A stretch of DNA of 6,883 nt from Euryarchaeota archaeon UBA33. Its GTDB lineage: Archaea > Thermoplasmatota > E2 > DHVEG-1. Positions within the stretch are counted from its first letter, which is position 1, and every line of letters starts with the position of its first letter. Under the pieces are notes generated by a model. It worked only from the letters and a program-made list of their open reading frames with translations, searched no databases and had not been told where the DNA came from. Shown piece by piece: positions 1-5,458 of this stretch. A program made the translations under genes and the position numbers. The DNA lies in assembly GCA_002506745.1 (NCBI GenBank), contig DAYE01000079.1, forward strand, positions 437 through 7,319. Reading direction: 5' to 3'.

Positions 1-1
1 G

Positions 2-1051
2 GGCACCTGGGCGTTGAACTGGAATGCGGACACCGAGGTGTGGACTGGTGTGCCGGTGTGTACGAGTTATCCGTCTGGAGTCACCGTCTTTGGCGATGGT
101 GTCGGCGATGTTGACGGCGATGGTACCCCTGAGATAGGTGTCGGCTGCTATGGTGGCACGCCAGGGGGATGGCTCTTCGAATGGGACGGTTCAGAATATG
201 TGCAGGTCTGGCATGCTGATTACCCGGGTCAGGAGCCTGTCATCGAATCGGTCGCGATCGGTGATGCGGACAATGATGGAACGATCGAGTTTTGCTTTGG
301 TACCGGGAATGTTCATGTGATCGGCTGGGATGGCTCTGTATATTACGAAAAAGCGACCCTGACGGGTCCGACCAATATGCTGGCTGGGTTGAACATCGGT
401 GATTGTGACACCGATGGTCAAAATGAGATAAAAGGCTGTGAGATCCTCGGGGGGACCGGGACGGAGTTCATCTGGAAATATGTGATTCCTGAGTCGATCC
501 CGCCAGTGACGACCTGCAGTCTTGAAGGAGAGCTAGTCGATGGGGTCTATCGTAGCAACGTGACGGTGAGCTTGACCGCTGTCGATGAGGGTTCCGGGGT
601 TCTGTATACCAAGTATAACTTGGATGAGGGCGCCTGGGTCACCTATACGACGCCGTTCGTCGTGTCCGATGATGGTGCACATATCGTAAGGTATTATTCT
701 GTTGATCGTGCGGGCAATATGGAGGCAGAGCAGCAATCCTTGTTCACTATTCTGCATACGTTGCCGTTCTCCATTGATGTGTCTGGCGGTGTTGGTGTCT
801 CTGTTGTCATCCGGAACAACGGGTCCGCTGCATTTACCCAAATCCCGTATAGCATCTTCCTTGATGGCGGGATTCAGTTGAAAGCAAATGAGACATCAGG
901 GAAGATCCTTCAGCTTCTCCCAGGGGCTTCTACGTTGAAGAAGCTTCCTGTGCTTGGGTTTGGGAAGGTGACTATCACTGTTACGGTCGATACGATCCAG
1001 GTGACAAAGAAAGGCTTTGTGTTCCTGTTCTTCATCCTTGGGGTCCAATAA
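2..1051 (+). CDS. Secreted FG-GAP/beta-domain surface protein, C-terminal part (5' truncated)
   Basis: The frame is open to the window edge (GTWALNWNAD...), so the gene starts upstream; the TTG at 14 is only the first start-like codon and is used for numbering. Residues 1-155 carry three DxDxDG-type calcium motifs typical of FG-GAP/VCBS beta-propeller repeats: GDVDGDGTPEI (31-41), GDADNDGTIEF (83-93) and GDCDTDGQNEI (129-139), about 46-52 residues apart. Residues 163-245 (PPVTTCSLEG..., YNLDEGAWVTY, RYYSVDRAGN) resemble the OmpL47/chitobiase-type beta-sandwich common in surface proteins. Residues 250-345 form a C-terminal domain shared with the next gene and end in a hydrophobic strand (FVFLFFILGVQ) without a basic tail. 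There are three N-glycosylation sequons. It is probably extracellular and binds a surface or polymer; the ligand is unknown. A hairpin terminator overlaps the stop codon. Confidence 0.88.
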   Translation, partial: GTWALNWNADTEVWTGVPVCTSYPSGVTVFGDGVGDVDGDGTPEIGVGCYGGTPGGWLFEWDGSEYVQVWHADYPGQEPVIESVAIGDADNDGTIEFCFGTGNVHVIGWDGSVYYEKATLTGPTNMLAGLNIGDCDTDGQNEIKGCEILGGTGTEFIWKYVIPESIPPVTTCSLEGELVDGVYRSNVTVSLTAVDEGSGVLYTKYNLDEGAWVTYTTPFVVSDDGAHIVRYYSVDRAGNMEAEQQSLFTILHTLPFSIDVSGGVGVSVVIRNNGSAAFTQIPYSIFLDGGIQLKANETSGKILQLLPGASTLKKLPVLGFGKVTITVTVDTIQVTKKGFVFLFFILGVQ

Positions 1052-1067
1052 CCCCGCTTTCTTTTTT
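1040..1067 (+). terminator. Hairpin plus T-tract terminator across the stop codon
   Basis: GGGGT (1040-1044) pairs perfectly with ACCCC (1051-1055) around a 6-nt loop, followed by a T-rich run (1058-1067). The stem encloses the TAA stop codon (1049-1051). The T-run alone would suit an archaeal terminator; the hairpin makes it look like an intrinsic terminator. Confidence 0.6.
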
Positions 1068-1256
1068 GTTATACTTGTTCCAATTAATAGACTAAAAATA
1101 AATGACATTCACTAGCATTCAAGTAGATAATTTATTTGTATTTGTTTAATCATAGGATGTTCCATCCTCTACGTTTTTGGTCGCAATATCAGGGAGATAT
1201 TTAGGTTCATACCCTTTAAAAGGAAAGAATTCTGTGTGTATCGAGCTTTAGAAACA

Positions 1257-1266
1257 TTTTTATATA
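1257..1266 (+). promoter_or_regulatory. TATA box of the exported-protein gene at 1330
   Basis: TTTTTATATA is preceded by the BRE-like GAAACA (1251-1256). It predicts a transcript start near 1287 and a leader of roughly 43 nt. A second AT-rich element, ATATTTAAAT (about 1275-1284), could serve instead with a shorter leader. The rest of 1068-1250 holds no gene that I can support; it contains a 6-3-6 inverted repeat AGGATG-TTC-CATCCT at 1154-1168. Confidence 0.6.
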
Positions 1267-1314
1267 CATTCGTGATATTTAAATACGTTAAAGGAAGTAA
1301 AAGTAGAAAAAAAA

Positions 1315-1320
1315 AGGAGG
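1315..1320 (+). promoter_or_regulatory. Shine-Dalgarno AGGAGG
   Basis: AGGAGG lies 9 nt before the ATG at 1330 and matches the archaeal 16S 3' end. It fixes the start codon, which is also the one that yields a proper signal peptide. Confidence 0.85.
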
Positions 1321-1329
1321 CAAAAAAGA

Positions 1330-2379
1330 ATGGATAGACGAAGTTTTTTAAAAGAGGCAGTTGTTTTGCTACTGACTGCAGTGATGGTTTCATCAACGAT
1401 TGTCGTAGCAAATACCAATCAAAATCAACCTACGCTCAGTACTACGGATTCAGGCCCATCAAGCCAAAGTTCTATGAGCAATGCGGTTGTATGGGACAAT
1501 GGAATGGGATATAAAGTTGGTTCACTTGCAGCCCAGTTCTACCCAGGGGATATTGATGCATTCCCCGCAGATGATTTCGAGTTAGGCGCCACCTACAATG
1601 TGGACACCGTCTTCTGGCAGGGTGGTTATTATAATTGTCAATATGCATCTGGTGGACATGACTATAACTTCCCCTGGAATATCACGTTCTATAACCACAA
1701 TGCAACTGGAAATAAACCAGGGACTGTGTATAAGACGTTTTCATTCCAAAATTCATCTATCACACGGCAGTTCTGGTACAGTCCTAATATTAGTGCAAGG
1801 TGGTATGCGAACTACTCTGTTACGTTATCACCACCGGTTCAGTTCCTACCAAACACACATTACTGGATCTGCATCTATGCATTTAATATGACATTTCCAC
1901 AATCTGGATGGTCTAGACACAATCAATCAGTCGGGGGTATAAAGCTTCATCAAGGTATGTTTAAATCTACATCCTTCGGATACACAGACTGGGTGAACAC
2001 TTCAACCTCGGGATTACTGAATATACCAAACGACTTTAACTTCCAACTCGGAGGAATGTTAGTTGCAGCACCGGTCTTAGAAATTGCGTCGATAAAAGGC
2101 CCTATTGGTGTCAAAGCTACCATAAAAAACACTGGTGATGCGAAAGCAACCAATGTGAACTGGGAGATTAAATTTACCGGTGGGACGATTCTCTTAGGAA
2201 AAGCAAAAAACGGTACTATCCCAGAAATTGACGTGGCAGGCGAGGCGATCGCAAAGATACCATTTGTCCTAGGATTTGGAAAATCAGTCATTGGTGTCAG
2301 TGTCTCCTGTGATCAGGGCGTAACAGCCAGTAAAAGCCAAAACGCAACAGTACTTCTCTTCTTAGTACTGACCAAATAA
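1330..2379 (+). CDS. Tat-type exported, sequon-rich beta-sandwich surface protein
   Basis: This 349-residue protein starts MDRRSFLKEAV, an exact RRxFLK twin-arginine motif followed by a hydrophobic stretch (about 10-27) and possible cleavage after VVA, so export through Tat in folded form is likely. Residues about 51-242 look like a jelly-roll or lectin-like beta domain, rich in Trp, Tyr and Phe (VVWDNGMG, ADDFEL, VFWQGGYY, WNITFYN, PNTHYWICIY, NDFNFQLGG). I cannot name the family; bacterial surface proteins carry similar WDNG...ADDF...GGYY domains. Ten N-x-S/T sequons suggest glycosylation. Residues 250-349 repeat the C-terminal domain of the preceding protein (I-K-N-T-G-D-A..., FVLGFGKS) and end in VLLFLVLTK. 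The gene is visibly more AT-rich than its neighbours. It has its own promoter and terminator, so it is monocistronic. Ligand unknown. Confidence 0.9.
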   Translation: MDRRSFLKEAVVLLLTAVMVSSTIVVANTNQNQPTLSTTDSGPSSQSSMSNAVVWDNGMGYKVGSLAAQFYPGDIDAFPADDFELGATYNVDTVFWQGGYYNCQYASGGHDYNFPWNITFYNHNATGNKPGTVYKTFSFQNSSITRQFWYSPNISARWYANYSVTLSPPVQFLPNTHYWICIYAFNMTFPQSGWSRHNQSVGGIKLHQGMFKSTSFGYTDWVNTSTSGLLNIPNDFNFQLGGMLVAAPVLEIASIKGPIGVKATIKNTGDAKATNVNWEIKFTGGTILLGKAKNGTIPEIDVAGEAIAKIPFVLGFGKSVIGVSVSCDQGVTASKSQNATVLLFLVLTK

Positions 2380-2417
2380 TTCTCCCATCTTTTTTTCTTT
2401 TTTTTTATTTTTTTTTC
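2348..2417 (+). terminator. Hairpin in the last codons plus long T-tract
   Basis: CAGTACT (2348-2354) pairs perfectly with AGTACTG (2364-2370) around a 9-nt loop. The stem lies inside the coding end, just before the TAA at 2377-2379. Interrupted oligo-T runs follow at 2390-2417. This is a strong termination region for the exported-protein gene. Confidence 0.65.
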
Positions 2418-2456
2418 TGAAAAAGCATTGAACCCTCGGACAACGAAAGAGGTAGA

Positions 2457-2463
2457 TTTTTAA
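2457..2463 (+). promoter_or_regulatory. Possible TATA element of the Cys-rich gene
   Basis: TTTTTAA follows a purine-rich CGAAAGAGG that could act as BRE. It would start transcription near 2485, giving a leader of about 19 nt without a clear Shine-Dalgarno. The element is weak and placed mainly by position. Confidence 0.3.
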
Positions 2464-2503
2464 GCTGATAGATGGTACTTCGTCCTAGTTCTTCGAACTG
2501 CTG

Positions 2504-2917
2504 ATGGGACCTATGAGTTGTCCATATTATAAAGACTTCACCAGGACCTGCATTCAATATTTTCCCAGGGTCGTTTCGCATTCTGATTTTTCTGTCTGCG
2601 ACTCTGAGGAGTATTCTGATTGTCTTGCGTTTATCGCACTCAACGCGGGGTTCCGCTGTAAGTATCAGAATCAATGTCTGGAGGATCTGATTCTGAACCA
2701 ACCGATCCTTGCGAAACTTTTCATAGAGGATGATCGGACCATCCAGTTCTTCAAGCAGATGACACAAAAATATTGCTCCGCGGAGCAGAATCATATGAAC
2801 TGCGCCTGTTTCCGGTTATGGGAACAAGGGATCCATCCTCCCGTAGAGTTGTTGCCTGATGGGAAGAAGTTCCGTCTCAGGGACCTTGTGTTGAAAAAGG
2901 AAATCATCCTTGATTAA
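2504..2917 (+). CDS. Cysteine-rich cytosolic protein of unknown function
   Basis: The protein has 137 residues from the ATG at 2504; ATG 2513 (residue 4) is an equally plausible start, and an in-frame TAG at 2486 blocks anything longer than a few codons upstream. It has no signal peptide and no TM segment. Nine cysteines lie at 6, 16, 32, 40, 52, 58, 91, 100 and 102, with the cluster YCSAEQNHMNCAC (90-102) adding a histidine. The C-terminal part reads ...WEQGIHPPVELLPDGKKFRL, a pattern that looks conserved (G-x-x-P-P-x-x-L-x-P-D-G). So many cysteines in a cytosolic archaeal protein suggest zinc or Fe-S binding, but this is inference. I recall loosely similar YCx(8)CARY...G...P...LLP proteins in anaerobes but cannot name a family. 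It stands alone, convergent with a small gene 17 nt downstream. Confidence 0.85.
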   Translation: MGPMSCPYYKDFTRTCIQYFPRVVSHSDFSVCDSEEYSDCLAFIALNAGFRCKYQNQCLEDLILNQPILAKLFIEDDRTIQFFKQMTQKYCSAEQNHMNCACFRLWEQGIHPPVELLPDGKKFRLRDLVLKKEIILD

Positions 2918-2934
2918 CCTTGGATGTCTGGTGA

Positions 2935-3069
2935 TTATTCTTCCTTGTGTCTCATGATGGTCTTAATGGCGGGGACGAAGTCCTGGATTGTCTCCAGCTT
3001 CCAGAGGATGAACCCAAGGTCGATATCCTGGGGGTTTTTTTTCATATTTTTGATAAGCTCTTCTTGCAT
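2935..3069 (-). CDS. Small 44-residue protein, unknown function
   Basis: The reverse strand reads MQEELIKNMK...IMRHKEE then TAA (ATG at 3069, stop 2935-2937). The product is charged and predicted helical, with an amphipathic stretch (LGFILWKLETIQDFVPAIKTI, about residues 18-38) suited to helix-helix packing or dimerisation. It has no signal peptide, cysteine or histidine cluster. Gene status is supported by a Shine-Dalgarno GAGGTGG (3086-3080) ending 10 nt before the ATG, and a TATA box AAAATATATATAG (3115-3103) in front of that. An in-frame ATG at residue 9 is an alternative start without such a good ribosome site. It faces the Cys-rich gene tail to tail. I do not recognise the family; a small regulator or subunit of a larger complex is possible. 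Confidence 0.72.
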   Translation of the reverse strand: MQEELIKNMKKNPQDIDLGFILWKLETIQDFVPAIKTIMRHKEE

Positions 3070-3102
3070 ATTTTCCTACCCACCTCTTATTTATCAGTTA
3101 TA

Positions 3103-3115
3103 CTATATATATTTT
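3103..3115 (-). promoter_or_regulatory. TATA box of the 44-residue gene
   Basis: Read on the reverse strand, AAAATATATATAG lies about 35-45 nt before the ATG at 3069 and predicts a short leader holding the GAGGTGG site. Just upstream of it, CTCAT/ATGAG (3117-3121 and 3126-3130, 4-nt spacer) forms a small inverted repeat in the BRE/operator position. Confidence 0.6.
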
Positions 3116-3170
3116 GCTCATATTCATGAGAAAAATCATCATCTTTTCTCGTTTTTCTGTTTGTTGCGGG

Positions 3171-3176
3171 AAAAAA
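3171..3176 (-). terminator. Oligo-T terminator of the two-TM protein gene
   Basis: On the reverse strand a CC, four-base spacer CTC and run of six T lie within 10 nt of the TAA stop at 3181-3183. There is no clear hairpin, which is normal for archaeal termination. Confidence 0.45.
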
Positions 3177-3180
3177 GAGG

Positions 3181-3909
3181 TTACTGTGTTTTTGTTGGTT
3201 TGTCTTTCTTTTTTCTCAGCAGAAGGACTCCGACGATAAGGAGGATGATTCCCAGGGGTAGGAAGATGAGAGGCAGTACGGTGAGGACCGGTGATTTGAA
3301 TCCGATTTGGATGTCCGCGGTGATGTTTGGTGATCCGTCGCTGTTCATGATGAACCAGATGTGCTGCTCATGTAATGGCAGGTAGGTCATGGTCGCGGTA
3401 TCAGCGGACTGTGATGTGGCTAGCCAGAACGTCTGGGTCTGCGGAAGGGCTGCTGGTGGGTTGGTCCCTTCGATGACAGTAGTGTTGATGTAGATCTCTG
3501 CGTAATAGGGTTCTACATGCCAGGTCCAGTAGGTGGGGATCTCGCATTGGAAGCTCTTCCGGTATGCTTCGCCTTCTCTGGTGGTTGCATAGCCGATGAA
3601 CAGCTCTTTCTCTTGATTTAGGTTTCTGACGATGTATTTGATCTGTGCGATGTTCTCCGGACCCAGGAATGCAAAGCTGCCGCCCTGGAACTGGTTCATG
3701 TACGCAGTAAACGCATACGCGGTAGTATTCACATGGTAGATGTTGCTGTAGGCGTATCCTTCGCTATCGGTGTCTTGGTTGTAAATGTAGAGGGATATTC
3801 CTGCGGAGAGGATGAGGAAACCAATGACAAAAAACACGCCTGCGAGGATGAGGCGTTTTTTGCTGGTTTTTGGTTTTTGTGGTTTTTCGATAGTTGGTTC
3901 TGGTTCCAT
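3181..3909 (-). CDS. Two-TM membrane protein with extracytoplasmic beta domain
   Basis: The 242-residue protein has a Pro/Lys-rich cytosolic N-tail (MEPEPTIEKPQKPKTSKKR), TM1 at about 20-43, an external domain at about 44-207, TM2 at about 208-231 and a basic C-tail (RKKKDKPTKTQ), so both ends are cytosolic by the positive-inside rule. The external domain contains ELFIGYATTREGEAY (102-116), QTFWLATSQS (159-168), IWFIMNSDGSPNITADIQIG (184-203) and three sequons. This order (FIGYA..., FW.A(T/S), W..(V/I)MN.DGS, A...G, TM) recalls two-TM proteins of unknown function that I remember from actinobacteria; a search would decide. The start is the ATG at 3909, about 10 nt from the predicted transcript start. 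It is divergent from the regulator gene at 4033/4057 and may be one of its targets. Confidence 0.88.
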   Translation of the reverse strand: MEPEPTIEKPQKPKTSKKRLILAGVFFVIGFLILSAGISLYIYNQDTDSEGYAYSNIYHVNTTAYAFTAYMNQFQGGSFAFLGPENIAQIKYIVRNLNQEKELFIGYATTREGEAYRKSFQCEIPTYWTWHVEPYYAEIYINTTVIEGTNPPAALPQTQTFWLATSQSADTATMTYLPLHEQHIWFIMNSDGSPNITADIQIGFKSPVLTVLPLIFLPLGIILLIVGVLLLRKKKDKPTKTQ

Positions 3910-3932
3910 GTCATGTCACGGTGGTCCGTATC

Positions 3933-3950
3933 TTTTTAAAATATTAAAAT
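3933..3950 (-). promoter_or_regulatory. AT-rich promoter of the two-TM protein gene
   Basis: Reverse-strand ATTTTAATATTTTAAAAA gives a TATA element centred near 3942 and a transcript start near 3917, leaving a leader of about 10 nt and no real Shine-Dalgarno. Confidence 0.5.
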
Positions 3951-3951
3951 G

Positions 3952-3972
3952 CTCCCTTCTTTTTTAAGGGAG
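3952..3972. repeat. Inverted repeat, candidate operator A
   Basis: CTCCCTT (3952-3958) and AAGGGAG (3966-3972) are perfect 7-nt arms around CTTTTTT. The repeat sits directly upstream of the TATA element of the leftward gene and between the two divergent promoters, a position suited to a dimeric winged-helix regulator. Confidence 0.55.
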
Positions 3973-3987
3973 GGTGGATTGATACAA

Positions 3988-4002
3988 GTTTTGTTTCAAA
4001 AC
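3988..4002. repeat. Inverted repeat, candidate operator B
   Basis: GTTTTG-TTT-CAAAAC is a perfect 6-3-6 palindrome that touches the TATA box of the rightward regulator gene. Binding here would block TBP/TFB, as expected for autorepression. Confidence 0.5.
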
Positions 4003-4010
4003 ATATAAAT
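4002..4010 (+). promoter_or_regulatory. TATA box of the membrane regulator gene
   Basis: CATATAAAT predicts a transcript start at about 4031-4033. That leaves the TTG at 4033 practically leaderless and the ATG at 4057 with a leader of about 25 nt that holds CGGAG (4037-4041). Confidence 0.6.
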
Positions 4011-4056
4011 AAGGAGTATTTCTTAAGTATTATTGACGGAGAAAAAAAATAGGACT

Positions 4057-5394
4057 ATGCCCCCAGACAGTGGTTCATCACTGCGGAGATGGAACCGGTT
4101 CGGTTTATTTGTTCTAGCGGCTGCTTTAGTGCTTAGCGTGTGTTTTGATACAATGGTGGTCGTTTCTTCCGCTGACGCGGTTGGTTCGGATATGACGGTG
4201 AGTTCGTTGCAGCTGAGCAGTATGGTGATGAAAACCAATTATTCCACGATTTTCTCTGATGCGAGTTTGAACACCAGTACGATTATTCTGAACGGGGCGT
4301 TGAAGAATCTGGTGCAGCTTCCCGCGCAAAGCCTTGTTGTCAGGCTCCCTGGTGATCGTCTTGCGATTCAATCCTCGGCGGAGACCAGCATCCTGCCTGA
4401 GGGCAGCACCGTGGTGTATTATGATGAAAAACCTGTCGTCAAGATCCCTGAGCAATCAGAGGTTCTGGCTGTCTCCTCGGTCGTGGTGTCACCGTTGCAG
4501 AATTTCACGACGAATACTAATTTCATCCAATCGATCCCGGAGCTGGATGTCTATCAGGTGCAGGCGGTGTTTTTTGAGCTCGCACGGGAGCATCTTGATG
4601 TGCCTCTGGCGAGTTATACGATCGATTGGGGTGATGGGTCTGCGGAGACGTATGCGGCAGATAGGATAGCGGTCGCCCATGAGTATCAGAAAGCCGGGAC
4701 GTACCAGTTGGTCTTCAATGTCTCCGATTCCCTTGGGTTCACGTATGTGACCACGCAGCAGTACACCGTTGCCTATGAAGGCAATCTGATGCACTCCACG
4801 TTATGGGTCAATAAGAACAAGGGTCCGATCACCGGGTTGACGCTGAGTTTCGGGTTGCTTATGGTCGGCCTTGCCGTGTTCACTGAGAGTGGCAGGTACC
4901 GGCTGCTGGTGCTTTTCACGTTATTGCTTCCGTTCTACTCGCGGATCCAGAAAGAGGATGTCCTGGATCAGTTCGTCCGTGGGCAGATCTACGGGTTCAT
5001 TAAGACGAACCCAGGGGTGCATTATAATCAGATCCTGCGGAAGGTCGGGGTGAAGAATGGGACTCTGTCGTATCATCTGGGGGTCTTGGAGAAGACGGAG
5101 TTGATCCAGTCCCGGCGGGAGGGATTGAAGTATCGAGTGTTCTATCCGACAGGGATGAACTTCCCCAAGTCTGAGCGGTTCCGGTTGACCGCGCTGCAGA
5201 TCCAGATCATTGATTTGTTGAAGCGGAAGCCTGGGATTACGCAAAAAGAGCTTGCCCGCCTGCTTGATCAGAAGCCGCAGACGATTAATTATAACATGAA
5301 GGTGCTGGATCAGGCGAATCTGGTCTCTGTGATGAAGAACGGACGCAGGACTACGTGTTTTGCGGTTGAGCAGTCCATGGCCCCTGGCGAGTAA
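4057..5394 (+). CDS. Membrane-bound PKD-domain regulator with tandem winged helices
   Basis: The 445-residue protein (ATG 4057; an upstream in-frame TTG at 4033 would add 8 residues) is a one-component transmembrane regulator. A signal peptide or anchor spans 15-38, with possible cleavage after SSADA. Residues about 45-250 are extracytoplasmic: an unassigned beta-rich part, then a PKD fold with DWGDG (190-194), HEY (208-210) and GTYQLVFNVSD (214-224). A TM helix (258-275) and a short hydrophobic stretch (283-294, LLVLFTLLLPFY) follow. Two winged helices come next: 303-364 (GVHYNQILRKVGVKNGTLSY, wing RREGLKYRVFYP) and 376-437 (GITQKELARLLDQKPQTINY, wing MKNGRRTTCFAV). The helix-turn-helix pattern is ArsR/MarR-like. 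It presumably senses an external ligand or surface state and controls genes from the membrane, perhaps itself and the divergent membrane-protein gene. Signal and targets are unknown. Confidence 0.9.
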   Translation: MPPDSGSSLRRWNRFGLFVLAAALVLSVCFDTMVVVSSADAVGSDMTVSSLQLSSMVMKTNYSTIFSDASLNTSTIILNGALKNLVQLPAQSLVVRLPGDRLAIQSSAETSILPEGSTVVYYDEKPVVKIPEQSEVLAVSSVVVSPLQNFTTNTNFIQSIPELDVYQVQAVFFELAREHLDVPLASYTIDWGDGSAETYAADRIAVAHEYQKAGTYQLVFNVSDSLGFTYVTTQQYTVAYEGNLMHSTLWVNKNKGPITGLTLSFGLLMVGLAVFTESGRYRLLVLFTLLLPFYSRIQKEDVLDQFVRGQIYGFIKTNPGVHYNQILRKVGVKNGTLSYHLGVLEKTELIQSRREGLKYRVFYPTGMNFPKSERFRLTALQIQIIDLLKRKPGITQKELARLLDQKPQTINYNMKVLDQANLVSVMKNGRRTTCFAVEQSMAPGE

Positions 5395-5402
5395 TCAACG
5401 CA

Positions 5403-5412
5403 TTTTTTTTTT
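5403..5412 (+). terminator. T10 terminator after the regulator gene
   Basis: An uninterrupted run of ten T lies 8 nt after the TAA stop, followed by GGG and T5. This separates the regulator transcript from the next gene. Confidence 0.6.
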
Positions 5413-5426
5413 GGGTTTTTGAAAAC

Positions 5427-5435
5427 AATTAAAAA
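5427..5435 (+). promoter_or_regulatory. TATA element of the LOG-like gene; leaderless start
   Basis: AATTAAAAA, preceded by GAAAAC, is centred about 28 nt before the ATG at 5459. The transcript should begin at or within 3 nt of the ATG, and no Shine-Dalgarno is present, so the mRNA is probably leaderless. Confidence 0.5.
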
Positions 5436-5458
5436 CGTGTGACGAATAGCCTGGTTTG

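Noticed and set aside
14..16. TTG 14 as true start of the first protein
   Set aside because: The frame is open upstream to the window edge, there is no signal peptide, and the FG-GAP repeats are evidently already under way.
1169..1411. Reverse frame of 80 codons with a hydrophobic stretch
   Set aside because: The hydrophobic part is the complement of A/G-rich leader and ribosome-site DNA before the exported-protein gene; no promoter supports it.
2924..3385. Forward open frame of 153 codons
   Set aside because: It runs antisense through the 44-codon gene and the end of the two-TM protein gene, has low-complexity composition and no start signals.
4033..4056. TTG 4033 as start of the membrane regulator
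   Set aside because: It would be virtually at the predicted transcript start with a rare codon; ATG 4057 has a leader with a GGAG and still gives a complete signal segment. Not fully excluded.
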